A stretch of DNA of 64,000 nucleotides, from contig NZ_KE387206.1 of the NCBI RefSeq assembly GCF_000430725.1, positions 101,516-165,515 on the forward strand. Direction: 5' to 3'. The position numbers and the translations under genes are program-made. This document shows positions 46,123 through 55,453 of the stretch, in pieces. Under the pieces are notes generated by a model. The model saw only the letters and a program-made list of their open reading frames with translations. It made no database searches and was not told where the DNA came from. The DNA is from Azohydromonas australica DSM 1124. Its GTDB lineage: Bacteria > Pseudomonadota > Gammaproteobacteria > Burkholderiales > Burkholderiaceae_C. Numbering within the stretch: position 1 is the stretch's first letter; the number at the start of each line of letters is the position of its first letter.

Positions 46123-47552
46123 AAACACCCGCCCTCCGGGCCGCCGCGCTGGCGGCCGCGATTGTCCTGGCCGGCTGCGCCAGCCCGGGCCCGTCCCGCA
46201 GCCCCTCCAAGCTGCTGGAGGCCGCGGCCGCCGGGCTGCAGGCCGACACCGCCACGCCGCTGAACGTCGCGCCGGACTGGTGGCGCAGCTTCAACGACGC
46301 GCAGCTCGACGCGCTGGTGGAGCGCGCCCTGGCCGAGCAGCCCAACCTGCAGGCGGCGCAGGCGCGCATCGCCCGGGCCACCGCGGCGGCCGAGGCCGCC
46401 GGGGCGAAGCTGCTGCCCAGCGGCATGCTCAGCTTCGACGCCACGCGCCAGCGCTTCACCGAGCACGGCATCTACCCGCCGCCGCTGGCCGGCGGCGTCT
46501 ACACCACGTCCAACCTGCAGGCCGGCCTGCAGTGGGAGCTGGACTTCTTCGGCCGCCACCGCGCCGAGCTGAACGCCGCGCTGGGCGCGCAGCGCGCGGC
46601 CCAGGCCGACGCCGCCGCGGCGCGCGTGCTGCTGGCCTCGCAGGTCTCGCGCGCCTACGTGCTGCTTGCGCGGCTGCAGGCGCAGCGCGAGGTGGCGCGC
46701 CAGACGCTGGCGCAGCGCGAGTCGCTGCTGGATCTCGTGCGCCAGCGCGTGCGCAACGGGCTGGACACCAACGTGGAGCTGCGCCAGAGCGAGGGCGGGC
46801 TGCCCGAGGCGCGGCTGCAGATCGCGCAGCTGGACGAGCAGATCGCGCTGGCACGCAACCAGCTGGCCGCGCTGACGGCGCAGCCGCCGCAGGCGCTGGC
46901 CTCGCTGGACGCGCGGCTGGCGGCGCTGCAGCCGCTGCAGCTCCCGGGTGTGCTGGGCGCCGACCTGCTGGGCCGGCGCGCCGACGTCGTGGCCGCGCGC
47001 GAGCGCGTGGAGGCTGCGCTGCAGGACGTGAAGGCCGCGCGCACGCTGTTCTACCCGGACGTCAACCTCACGGCCTTCGTCGGCCTCAACGCCATCGGGC
47101 TGGACCGGCTGTTCGAGTCCGGCAGCCGCCAGCTGGGCGTGGGCCCGGCGATCCGGCTGCCGGTGTTCGACACCGGCCGGCTGCGCGCCAACCTGCACGG
47201 CCGCGAGGCCGAGCTCGATGCCGCGGTGCTGGCCTACAACAACGCGCTGCTGGAGGCGGTGCGCGAGGCCGCCGACGCGCTGGCCTCGCTGCAGTCGCTG
47301 CAGCAGCAGCGCGTGGAGCAGGCCGCCGCGCAGGAGAGCGCCGAGGCCGCCTACCGGCTGGCGGTGCAGCGCTATGGCGCGGGGCTGTCCAGCCAGCTCA
47401 CCGTGCTCAGCGCCGAAGGGCCGCTGCTGGCGCAGCGGCGCCTGGCCGCGGAGCTGCAGGCGCGCAGCCTCGAATCCCAGGTGGCGCTGCTGCGCGCCCT
47501 GGGCGGCGGCTGGCAGCCGGACGCCGGCACCGCATCCGTGGCGGCGCGCTGA
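46119..47552 (+). CDS. Outer-membrane efflux lipoprotein (NodT/OprM-type OMF)
   Basis: A 477-residue lipoprotein (lipobox LAGCAS) of the RND/MFS outer-membrane factor family: two long alpha-helical repeats (SFNDAQLDALVERALAEQPNLQAAQARIARA; LLGRRADVVAARERVEAALQDVKAARTLFYPDVNLTAFVG) with the trimer channel strands. It works as the outer-membrane exit duct for the EmrAB pair downstream. Coupled to marR (ATGA) and 37 bp before emrA. Confidence 0.93.
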   Translation: MKTPALRAAALAAAIVLAGCASPGPSRSPSKLLEAAAAGLQADTATPLNVAPDWWRSFNDAQLDALVERALAEQPNLQAAQARIARATAAAEAAGAKLLPSGMLSFDATRQRFTEHGIYPPPLAGGVYTTSNLQAGLQWELDFFGRHRAELNAALGAQRAAQADAAAARVLLASQVSRAYVLLARLQAQREVARQTLAQRESLLDLVRQRVRNGLDTNVELRQSEGGLPEARLQIAQLDEQIALARNQLAALTAQPPQALASLDARLAALQPLQLPGVLGADLLGRRADVVAARERVEAALQDVKAARTLFYPDVNLTAFVGLNAIGLDRLFESGSRQLGVGPAIRLPVFDTGRLRANLHGREAELDAAVLAYNNALLEAVREAADALASLQSLQQQRVEQAAAQESAEAAYRLAVQRYGAGLSSQLTVLSAEGPLLAQRRLAAELQARSLESQVALLRALGGGWQPDAGTASVAAR

Positions 47553-47589
47553 AGGCGCCGCCCAACCCGAACACCCTGAAAGATCAGTC

Positions 47590-48945
47590 ATGAGCGAGCC
47601 CAAGGAACAACGGCTGAGCCAGCGCAAGAAGGGCCTCACCGCGATTGCCGCCGTGGTGGCGGTGGCCGGCCTGGCCTGGGGCGGCTGGCACCTGGTGGTG
47701 GCCAGCCGCTACGAGAACACCGACAACGCCTACGTGCAGGCCGACGTGGTGCAGATCACGCCGCAGCTCGGCGGCACGGTGCAGGCGGTGCTGGTGCAGG
47801 ACACCGACTTCGTGCGCGCCGGCCAGCCGCTGGTGCGCCTGGACGCGGCCGACGCCCGCGTGGCGCTGGAGCAGGCGCAAGCCCAGCTCGCGCAGACCGT
47901 GCGCGAGGTGCGCACCCTCTACGCCAACAACGCCGCGCTGCAGGCTCAGGTGGCTGCGCGCCAGGCCGACGTGGAGCGCGCCCGCGCCGAGCTGGGCCGC
48001 GTGCAGGACGACGTGCGCCGCCGCGAGCCGCTGCTGGCCAGCGGCGCTGTGGGCCGCGAGGAGTTCAACCACGTGCTGGCGCAGCGCACCGCGGCGCAGA
48101 GCGCGCTGGCCGCGGCCGAGTCCGCGGTGCAGGCCGCGCGCGAGCAGCTCGTCGCCAGCCAGGCGCTGACCGACAACACCCCGGTGCAGGAGCACCCGAA
48201 CGTGCAGCGCGCCGCGGCGCGCGTGCGCGAGGCGCACCTGGCGCTGCAGCGCACCGAGCTGAGCGCGCCGGTGGACGGCTTCGTCGCCCGCCGCAGCGTG
48301 CAGCTGGGCCAGCGCGTGCAGGCCGGCGCGCCGCTGATGTCGGTCGTGACGCTGGGCCAGAGCTGGGTGGACGCCAACTTCAAGGAAGTTCAGCTGCGCA
48401 AGCTGCGCATCGGCCAGAGCGCGACGCTGGAGGCCGACGTGTACGGCAGCAAGGTCGAGTACCACGGCCGCGTGGTGGGGCTGGGGGCGGGCACGGGCGC
48501 GGCCTTCGCGCTGATCCCGGCGCAGAACGCCACCGGCAACTGGATCAAGGTGGTGCAGCGCGTGCCCGTGCGCATCGAGCTGGACCCGAAGGAGGTGCAG
48601 GCCCACCCGCTGCGCGTGGGCCTGTCCATGGACGTGACGGTGGACGTGCGCGACCAGAGCGGCAAGGTGCTGGCCGACACGCCGCGCCAGGCGCCGGCCG
48701 CGGCCTCCGCGCCGGCCGAGGGCGGCGGCGCGGGCGCCGAGGCGATGACGCCGCAGGAGCGCGAGGCCCAGGCCGACGTGCAGCGCATCATCGCCGCCAA
48801 CCTGGGCGCGGTGCCGCGCGCGGCAGCCAAGCCGCATTCCGCGGTGGTGCCGCGGGTGGCGGCGGAGGGCGAGCGCGTCGCCTCGGCGCCCGCCGCATCC
48901 GCATCGGCGCGCACGGCGGCGGTGCGAGGGGCGTCGGCGCAGTGA
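47590..48945 (+). CDS. emrA: EmrA-like membrane fusion protein
   Basis: A 451-residue HlyD/EmrA-type adaptor: one membrane helix (15-37), biotinyl-lipoyl start YENTDNAYVQADVVQITPQLGGTVQAVLVQD, a long coiled coil (about 85-195), and the closing lipoyl/barrel part ELSAPVDGFVARRSVQLGQRVQAG, SWVDANFKEVQLRKLRIGQ. The tail (385-451) is an extra Ala/Pro-rich stretch without a clear fold. It links the inner-membrane pump to the outer-membrane duct. Confidence 0.93.
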   Translation: MSEPKEQRLSQRKKGLTAIAAVVAVAGLAWGGWHLVVASRYENTDNAYVQADVVQITPQLGGTVQAVLVQDTDFVRAGQPLVRLDAADARVALEQAQAQLAQTVREVRTLYANNAALQAQVAARQADVERARAELGRVQDDVRRREPLLASGAVGREEFNHVLAQRTAAQSALAAAESAVQAAREQLVASQALTDNTPVQEHPNVQRAAARVREAHLALQRTELSAPVDGFVARRSVQLGQRVQAGAPLMSVVTLGQSWVDANFKEVQLRKLRIGQSATLEADVYGSKVEYHGRVVGLGAGTGAAFALIPAQNATGNWIKVVQRVPVRIELDPKEVQAHPLRVGLSMDVTVDVRDQSGKVLADTPRQAPAAASAPAEGGGAGAEAMTPQEREAQADVQRIIAANLGAVPRAAAKPHSAVVPRVAAEGERVASAPAASASARTAAVRGASAQ

Positions 48946-49103
48946 GGGCTGACACAAGCCACGTCACACCATGGTGCGGTTCAAAAGCAGGGAACAGGGC
49001 GTTGGCCGAGAGCTGATCGCTTCCCCTCTCTACTTCGTCAACGGATCGGGGTGCATTGCGTGCTGGTCTGCGGCTGACGCAAGACGAATTCAAGGATGAC
49101 TCC

Positions 49104-50708
49104 GTGAGTGCTGTTTCTCCCACCGCCGACGTGCCCAAGCCGGGCCCCAGCACGCCCGCTGCGCGCTACGTCCCGCCGCCGCCGCTGCACGGCACCGCGC
49201 TGGTGCTGGGCACGCTGTCGCTGTCGCTGGCGACCTTCATGAACGTGCTGGACAGCTCCATCGCCAACGTGTCGCTGCCGGCCATCGCGGGCGACCTGGG
49301 CGTGAGCCCGACGCAGGGCACCTGGGTCATCACCAGCTTCGGCGTGGCCAACGCCATCTCGGTGCCGCTCACGGGCTGGCTCACGCAGCGCTTCGGCGCG
49401 GTGCGGCTGTTCACGGCCAGCGTGCTGCTGTTCGTGCTGGCCTCGTGGCTGTGCGGCTTCGCGCCCTCGCTGGAGCTGCTGATTGCCTTCCGCGTGCTGC
49501 AGGGCGCGGTGGCCGGGCCGATGATCCCGCTGTCGCAGACGCTGCTGCTGGCGAGCTACCCGCGCGAGAAGGCCGGCACCGCGCTGGCGCTGTGGGGCGT
49601 GACCACGCTGGTGGCGCCCGTGGCCGGCCCGCTGCTGGGCGGCTGGATCACGGACCACATCTCCTGGCCCTGGATCTTCTACATCAACATCCCCGTGGGC
49701 CTGGCCGCCGCCGCCATCACCTGGGGCATCTACAAGGACCGCGAGACGCCCGTGCGCAAGCTGCCCATCGACAAGACCGGGCTGGCGCTGCTGGTAATGT
49801 GGGTGGGCTCGCTGCAGCTCATGCTCGACAAGGGGCAGGAGGAGGACTGGTTCCAGTCCGGGCTGATCCTGGCGCTGGCCGTGATGGCCGTGGTGGGGCT
49901 GGCGGTGTTCATCGTGTGGGAGCTGACCGCCGAGCACCCGGTGGTGGACCTGCGGCTCTTCGCCGGGCGCAACTTCACCTTCGGCGTGCTGGCGCTGTCG
50001 GTGGCCTACGGCGTGTTCTTCGGCAACGTGGTGCTGATGCCGCTGTGGCTGCAGCAGTACATGGGCTACACCGCCACCGCCGCGGGCTGGGCGCTGGCGC
50101 CGGTGGGCTTCCTGGCGATCCTGCTCACGCCGCTGGTGGGCAAGAAGGTGGGCCAGTGGGATCCGCGGCGCATGGCCACCGCCGCCTTCATCGGCTTCGC
50201 GGTGGTGCTGTGGATGCGCTCGCAGTTCACGACGCAGACGGAGTTCACGCAGATCCTCATCCCCACGCTGATGCAGGGCGCGGCGATGGCCTTCTTCTTC
50301 ATCCCGCTGACCACGCTGGCGCTGAGCGGCCAGCCGCCGGAGCGCATCCCGGCCGCGGCCGGCCTGAGCAACTTCGTGCGCATCACCGCCGGCGCCATGG
50401 GCACCTCCATCGCCACCACGCTGTGGAGCAACCGCGCCGCGCTGCACCATGCGCAGTACGCCGAGACGCTGACGCAGGGCAGCCCGGCGGCGGCCGAGGC
50501 GGTGAGCAGGCTGCAGAGCGGCGGCTTCACGGCCGAGCAGGCCTGGGCCCAGATCAACCGCCTGGTGGATCAGCAGGCCTACACGCGCGCGGCCGACGAC
50601 ATCTTCCTGGCCTCGGCGGTGCTGTTCCTGCTGATGATCGTGCTGATCTGGTTCACCCGGCGCCCGGCCCGCGGCGGCGCGGCGGCCGATGCGGGCGGCG
50701 CCCACTAA
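49104..50708 (+). CDS. emrB: EmrB-like MFS drug:H+ antiporter (DHA2 family, 14 helices)
   Basis: A 534-residue DHA2 transporter: motif C-like FMNVLDSSIANVSLPAIAGDLGVSPTQGTWVITSF in helix 1 with the conserved Asp, motif A in LTGWLTQRFGAVRLF, and 14 hydrophobic segments. GTG 49104 is chosen because AAGGA lies 7 bp upstream and the family N terminus is short; an in-frame TTG at 49056 is the longer option. The gap of 158 bp after emrA is unusual for this operon but holds no gene. Confidence 0.92.
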   Translation: MSAVSPTADVPKPGPSTPAARYVPPPPLHGTALVLGTLSLSLATFMNVLDSSIANVSLPAIAGDLGVSPTQGTWVITSFGVANAISVPLTGWLTQRFGAVRLFTASVLLFVLASWLCGFAPSLELLIAFRVLQGAVAGPMIPLSQTLLLASYPREKAGTALALWGVTTLVAPVAGPLLGGWITDHISWPWIFYINIPVGLAAAAITWGIYKDRETPVRKLPIDKTGLALLVMWVGSLQLMLDKGQEEDWFQSGLILALAVMAVVGLAVFIVWELTAEHPVVDLRLFAGRNFTFGVLALSVAYGVFFGNVVLMPLWLQQYMGYTATAAGWALAPVGFLAILLTPLVGKKVGQWDPRRMATAAFIGFAVVLWMRSQFTTQTEFTQILIPTLMQGAAMAFFFIPLTTLALSGQPPERIPAAAGLSNFVRITAGAMGTSIATTLWSNRAALHHAQYAETLTQGSPAAAEAVSRLQSGGFTAEQAWAQINRLVDQQAYTRAADDIFLASAVLFLLMIVLIWFTRRPARGGAAADAGGAH

Positions 50709-50879
50709 GCGAGACACCGGATGGCGGCAACCGTAAAAGCCCGGCTGCCCTCCGGGTCTGCGCGGGCTGGAGCCGGGGGCCGCTGCCTGTAAATTGGTCG
50801 GGCCGGCGCGCCGTTTGCCGCGCAGCCAGTCATGCCGTCCTGCTGCATGCAGACCTTGGGATTTGCGCTTCTTGGCCCC

Positions 50880-51710
50880 ATGGACACTCTTCCCTTGCAC
50901 GCACCTTCCTTCCCTGAGCGAGCCCGGCCGCAGCGCCTGAGCCGCCTGTTGACGACCCTGGGGCCCTGGCGCCTGTCGCTGCTGCTGCTGCTGCCCAGCG
51001 TGGCACTGAGCGAGGCGCTGGGCGTGGCGGTCCAGGCGCTGATGGGCGTGGACTACACGCCCTCGCTGCTGGTGGCCGCCGGCCTGTGCGGGGTGCTGCC
51101 GCCGCTGCTGGCGCTGCCGCTGCTGCAGCATCTTCAGCGGCTGGAAAGGCAGAACCTGGCGCTGGAAGTGCGCGCCACGCGCGACGAGCTCACCGGCGTT
51201 CTCAACCGCGACTGCTTCCTGCAGCTGGCCGAGCGCGAATTCGCCCGCTCGCGCCGCTACGACGCCGACTGCGCCGTGCTGCTGGTGGACGCCGACCGCT
51301 TCCGCAACATCAACGACCGCTACGGCCGCTCCTGCGGCGACGCGCTGCTGCGCGCCATCGTGCACGCCAGCTCGCGCCAGCTGCGCAGCCCCGACGTGCT
51401 GGCGCGCTTCAGCGGCGAGGCGCTGTCGGTGCTGCTGCCGCAGACCGACCCGCTGGGCGCGCTGGACGTGGCCGAGCGCATCCGCGAGACGGTGGCCGAG
51501 CTGCAGATGGCGTGGAAGGGCGCCACGGTGGGCACCACCGTCAGCGTGGGCGTGGCCTCGCTGGGCGTGGGCCACGCCGGGCTGGAGTCGTTGCTGGGCG
51601 ACGCCGACGGCGCGCTGCACGCGGCCAAGGAAGCCGGCCGCAACTGCGTGCGCGCCGCGCCGATTCAGCCCAGGCGCAGCGGCGAGGCGTACCCCGTCAT
51701 CTCCAAGTAG
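50880..51710 (+). CDS. Membrane GGDEF-fold protein with degenerate active site
   Basis: A 276-residue protein: two membrane helices (about 31-52 and 62-85), a short coiled coil, and a GGDEF domain starting ATRDELTGVLNRDCFLQLA with metal-binding DADRFRNINDRYG. The signature loop reads RFSGEALSV in place of RFGGDEF (residues 178-182 SGEAL), so two key positions are changed and diguanylate cyclase activity is doubtful. ATG 50880 is preferred; ATG 50832 is possible and neither has a clear ribosome site. Its 3' end overlaps the convergent AttH-like gene by 46 nt. Confidence 0.82.
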   Translation: MDTLPLHAPSFPERARPQRLSRLLTTLGPWRLSLLLLLPSVALSEALGVAVQALMGVDYTPSLLVAAGLCGVLPPLLALPLLQHLQRLERQNLALEVRATRDELTGVLNRDCFLQLAEREFARSRRYDADCAVLLVDADRFRNINDRYGRSCGDALLRAIVHASSRQLRSPDVLARFSGEALSVLLPQTDPLGALDVAERIRETVAELQMAWKGATVGTTVSVGVASLGVGHAGLESLLGDADGALHAAKEAGRNCVRAAPIQPRRSGEAYPVISK

Positions 51711-52873
51711 CCGCCGCCCACGCGCCGGCCGGCCGCGTCGCGCAGCTCGCACAGGCCTTCCCAGTAGATCGCGGCCGTGGAGCTGCGGGCATCGAGTTCC
51801 TGCGCGTCCAGCAGCGCCACCACCTGGAAGCGGCCCGCGGGCGTGTCCACCGTCCACTCCACCGGGTAGCGCGCTTGCGAGCCCGGGCTCTGCCAGGTGC
51901 GCCCCGGCCTGAACACCACCTTGCGCGGCCCGAAGTCCCGCGCCGCGCCGCCCGCCGGGCGGAACGCGCCGCCGGCCCACAGCGTGCTGCCGTCGCGGTG
52001 GCGGATGCGGAAGGCCATCAGCGCGCTGCCGTCGTCCAGGTTCATGCCGATCCAGTCCCAGCCCGCGCCCTGCGGGTGCAGGTAGGCGTCGCTCCACTCG
52101 TGGTCCAGCCAGGCTCGGCCTTGCACCTCCTCGCGCCGCTGGCCGCGCCAGAGCGTGCCGCTGACGGCCAGCTGGGGGTCGGAGTAGTAGTGGCTGGCCT
52201 GCTCGACGTCCGGGCCCTTGCGGCTGAAGCCGGCCTCGCCCTGCAGCAGCGGCGGCTGGGTGGCGGCCAGCGTGAGCTCGTAGGCGAAGCCCGCGTCGCG
52301 GTCGGCGAGCCGGGCGTGGTAGCGGCTGGCCTCCACCGCGCCCTCGCGGCGGAAGAACCAGTCGCCGATGAACACGTGGGTGTCCCGCACCGAGGCCGCC
52401 GCCAGGGGCGCGTCCGGCGCCTCGTTCCAGCGCGCCAGGCGCTGCGCGTGGCGCTGCTTGCCGGCGCGGATCTCGCTGAGCGCCGCGTGGGCCGACAGCA
52501 GCTGGCGCGGGGCGAAGCGGCCGCCGTCCTGGGCGCCGATGCCGGTGCGGCTGCGGAAGAAGGTGAGCTGGAAGCCCAGCGTCTCGCCGTCCCCAGTGCG
52601 CAGCGCGCCGGTGGCGTACCACCACTCGGTGCGCGTGCCCAGGTGCGCGCCGAAGTCGCGCGGGAAGCTCAGCGGGCGCGGGGCGATGCGGCTGTCCACG
52701 GCCGCGTCCAGGGCGGCCGCGCCGGTGCGGCCTTCGCCCGGCGTGCCGGGGAGGCCGGCGCCGCGCGGCGCCTCGGCCGGGGTGGCGGCCCGCGGCAGCG
52801 CGGGCCAGGCGGCCGGCAGCGCGGCGGCGAGGAAGAAGCGGCGGGAGAGCATGTGGTTCATGGTGGGCTTCAC
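51665..52873 (-). CDS. AttH / CrtC-like lipocalin-fold exported protein
   Basis: A 402-residue protein with a twin-arginine signal (LSRRFFLAAALPAA) and the AttH/carotenoid-1,2-hydratase fold: FPRDFGAHLGTRTEWWYATGAL, LGFQLTFFRSRTG, AHAALSEI, WLDHEWSDAYL and GWDWIGMNLDDGSALMAFRIR. GTG 52873 overlaps the permease stop as GTGA and has AAGGA 7 bp upstream. Third member of an ATPase-permease-AttH operon, as in Agrobacterium attEFGH-type sets. It probably binds a hydrophobic ligand handed over by the transporter; substrate unknown. Confidence 0.85.
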   Translation of the reverse strand: MKPTMNHMLSRRFFLAAALPAAWPALPRAATPAEAPRGAGLPGTPGEGRTGAAALDAAVDSRIAPRPLSFPRDFGAHLGTRTEWWYATGALRTGDGETLGFQLTFFRSRTGIGAQDGGRFAPRQLLSAHAALSEIRAGKQRHAQRLARWNEAPDAPLAAASVRDTHVFIGDWFFRREGAVEASRYHARLADRDAGFAYELTLAATQPPLLQGEAGFSRKGPDVEQASHYYSDPQLAVSGTLWRGQRREEVQGRAWLDHEWSDAYLHPQGAGWDWIGMNLDDGSALMAFRIRHRDGSTLWAGGAFRPAGGAARDFGPRKVVFRPGRTWQSPGSQARYPVEWTVDTPAGRFQVVALLDAQELDARSSTAAIYWEGLCELRDAAGRRVGGGYLEMTGYASPLRLG

Positions 52874-55377
52874 CAGTCTTCCTTCACGGCCAGCACGGCG
52901 TCGCGTCCGGCCGCGGCGCGGGCGCTGAAGGCGGCGGTGAGGGTGCCGGCCAGCACCACCGCGGCGCACAGCGCCGCCAGGCGGCCCCAGGGCAGCAGCA
53001 GCTCCATGGTCCAGTGGAAGCTCTGCGGGTTGACGACCTTGACCAGCACCACGCTGATCAGCAGCCCCAGGCCCAGGCCGACGAGGGCGCCGGCGGCGGT
53101 CCAGGCCGCGCCTTCGCCGCCGACCACGCCGACAATCTGGCGCCGCGTGAAACCCAGGTGCGCCAGCAGCCCGAACTCGCGCCGGCGCGCCATCACCTGT
53201 GCCGAGAAGCTGGCGGCGATGCCGAACAGCCCGATGCCGATGGCCACGGCCTGCAGGTAGTAGGTGACGGCGAAGCTGCGGTCGAAGATGCCCAGCGAGA
53301 CGCGCCGTATCTCGCCGGGCGAGGCGAATTCCAGCAGCCCGGCCTCGGGCGCGAGCGCGCGCAGCCGCTGCTGCACCGTGTCCGGCGCCGCGTCCGGCGC
53401 CAGCCACAGCGCCAGGTCGTTGACGCGCTCGTCGCCCGATAGCCGGCGGTAGGCCTGCAGGTCGAGCGCCACGGCGCCGAACTGCCGCGCGTAGTCGCGC
53501 CAAACGCCCAGCACCCGCACCGTCACGGGCTGCTCGCCGGCCAACGGCAGCTGCAGCGTGGTGCCGGGGCGGGCGCCGTAGAGGTCCACCATCGCCTCGC
53601 TGACGTAGACGCCGGGCAGGTCGCCATCCCGGGGCAGGGTGCGGCCAAGCAAGGGTAAGTCGCGCGCCGGGTCGCGCAGCGGGCGCGCCACCAGGCTCAC
53701 CGCCGGCTTGGCCGGATCGAGCTGCAGCGGGCGCACGCGCAGCCCCTCGGCGCGCGCCACGCCTTCCACGCGCGCGGCCTCGCGCACGAAGGCGGGCGGC
53801 AGGTAGGCGGTGTCGCCCTGGCCCTGGGTGCCGCTGCGCACATAGAGGTCGGCGGGCAGCACCGCGTCCAGCCACTCGGCCACGCCGTTGCGGAAGCTCG
53901 CGACCATCACCGTCAGCGCCACGGCCAGGCTCAAGCTGGACACCACGCCGGCCATGGCGACGCTGGCCGCGTGCTGCTCGTGGCGGGCGCGCTGCACGGC
54001 CAGCAGCGGCAGGGCCGAGCGGGGTTGCAGCCGCGCCAGCAGCAGCGCCACCGCCGCCGGCACGCAGGCGATGCCGCCCAGCAGCAGCAGCGCCACCGAC
54101 ACGTAGGCCGGCAGCGGCAGGCCCATCACCGGCGGTCCCAGCGCCGCCAGCCCGCCCAGCGCCAGCAGCGCCGGCGCGCGCCAGGCCGGGGCGGGGGGCG
54201 TGGCGCCCCCCAAGCCCTTGAGCGCCTGCGCGGGCGCCAGCTGCTGCGCCAGCTTCGCCGGCCACCAGCCGCCGGCCAGGGCCGCGACCACGCCCAGCGC
54301 GCCGAAGACCAGCGCCGCGCCGGGCGAGAACTGCAGCCGCGGCGCGATGCCCGGGAAGTAGCCGCCGCCCAGGTCGCCGGCGAGCCAGCGCAGCGCCAGC
54401 GCGGCCAGCCCCGTGCCCAGCACCAGGCCGAGCGCGCTGCCCAGCAGCCCGATGGCGGCGGACTCGGCCAGCACCAGCCGCCGCCGTTGCATTGCCGACA
54501 GGCCCAGCACCCCCAGCAGCGCGAGCTGCGGCGTGCGCTGGGCGACGGACAGCGCCAGCACCGAGAACACCAGGAAGCCGCCCACGAACAGCGCCACCAG
54601 CGCCAGCACCGTGAGGTTGACGCGGTAGGCGCGCGAGAGGTCCGACACGCGCTGGGCCGCCGTGCGCGGCTCGGCCAGCAGCAGGGCCGGGGGCAGCGCC
54701 AGTGCCTCGCGCAGCGCGCGTGCATCGGCGCCGGCGGCCAGGCGGATGTCCACGCGCGAGAGCTTCGCGGGCGCGAAGCGCGCCTGCGCCGCCGCGACGT
54801 CCATGACCGCCAGCGGCGCGCCGCCCGCGGTCACCGTGCCGAGCACGCGCAACTGCAGCCGCTGTAGCCCCTGCTGCAGCGTGAGCGTGCCGCCGGGCTG
54901 GAGGTTCAGCTTCTGCAGCGCGGCGGGGTTGAGGAAGACGGCGTCGGGCTCCAGGAAGGCGGTGAGCGCGGCGCCCTTCATGGGCACCGGGAACAGCGCC
55001 GCGGCCAGGGGCGCGACGCGCAGCGCGTCCACGCCCAGCAGCTTCAGGCTCACGCGCTCGCCGGCGGCGTTCAGCGCCGCGGCGTCCACTTCCAGCACCG
55101 GGCTGGCGGCCTGCACCAGCGGGGACAGCGCCACGCGCTCGAACCAGGCGTCGTCCAGGCTGCCCTGCGCGGCGGCGCGCAGGCTGAGGTCGGGCTCGCC
55201 GGCGGCGGCGCGCGCGGCGTTGGAGAACTCGTCCAGCGCCGAGCGGTTGATCAGCTGGACGGAGAAGGCCAGGGCCACGCCCAGCGCCACTGACAGCACT
55301 GCCACCGCCACCCGCCACGGGTGGTGCCGCCACTCGGGCAGGACGAGCTGGCGCAGCAGGAGAAGCACGCCGCTCAC
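52870..55377 (-). CDS. FtsX-like ABC transporter permease (two FtsX domains)
   Basis: An 835-residue permease with an N-terminal helix, a large periplasmic region, three helices (about 260-385), a second pair with another periplasmic region, and three C-terminal helices; both helix groups carry FtsX signatures (QLALLGVLGLSAMQRRRLVLAESAAIGLLGSALGL and REFGLLAHLGFTRRQIVGVVGGEGAAWTAAGALVG). This is the MacB/LolCE-type architecture with fused halves, pumping from the inner membrane into the periplasm without crossing the bilayer. GTG start at 55377. Confidence 0.88.
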   Translation of the reverse strand: MSGVLLLLRQLVLPEWRHHPWRVAVAVLSVALGVALAFSVQLINRSALDEFSNAARAAAGEPDLSLRAAAQGSLDDAWFERVALSPLVQAASPVLEVDAAALNAAGERVSLKLLGVDALRVAPLAAALFPVPMKGAALTAFLEPDAVFLNPAALQKLNLQPGGTLTLQQGLQRLQLRVLGTVTAGGAPLAVMDVAAAQARFAPAKLSRVDIRLAAGADARALREALALPPALLLAEPRTAAQRVSDLSRAYRVNLTVLALVALFVGGFLVFSVLALSVAQRTPQLALLGVLGLSAMQRRRLVLAESAAIGLLGSALGLVLGTGLAALALRWLAGDLGGGYFPGIAPRLQFSPGAALVFGALGVVAALAGGWWPAKLAQQLAPAQALKGLGGATPPAPAWRAPALLALGGLAALGPPVMGLPLPAYVSVALLLLGGIACVPAAVALLLARLQPRSALPLLAVQRARHEQHAASVAMAGVVSSLSLAVALTVMVASFRNGVAEWLDAVLPADLYVRSGTQGQGDTAYLPPAFVREAARVEGVARAEGLRVRPLQLDPAKPAVSLVARPLRDPARDLPLLGRTLPRDGDLPGVYVSEAMVDLYGARPGTTLQLPLAGEQPVTVRVLGVWRDYARQFGAVALDLQAYRRLSGDERVNDLALWLAPDAAPDTVQQRLRALAPEAGLLEFASPGEIRRVSLGIFDRSFAVTYYLQAVAIGIGLFGIAASFSAQVMARRREFGLLAHLGFTRRQIVGVVGGEGAAWTAAGALVGLGLGLLISVVLVKVVNPQSFHWTMELLLPWGRLAALCAAVVLAGTLTAAFSARAAAGRDAVLAVKEDW

Positions 55378-55385
55378 TGGTGCCC

Positions 55386-55403
55386 CCTCGCGCTGCGCGC
55401 GGT
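55386..55403. repeat. Dispersed intergenic repeat, copy 2 (core)
   Basis: CCTCGCGCTGCGCGCGGT, identical to 15813-15830, in the 76-bp gap between the ABC ATPase and permease genes. The following GTCCCGC/GCGGGAC and GCCCCC/GGGGGC arms form hairpins (to about 55454). Confidence 0.55.
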
Positions 55404-55453
55404 CCCGCCGAGCGGGACGGATCGCCCCCTTCGGAGCGGCCGTGCGGGGGCGC

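Noticed and set aside
49038..52625. Minus-strand frame of 1195 codons over emrB and the GGDEF gene
   Set aside because: Its translation is Gln/Arg/His-rich shadow sequence of the plus-strand genes; no family motif appears.
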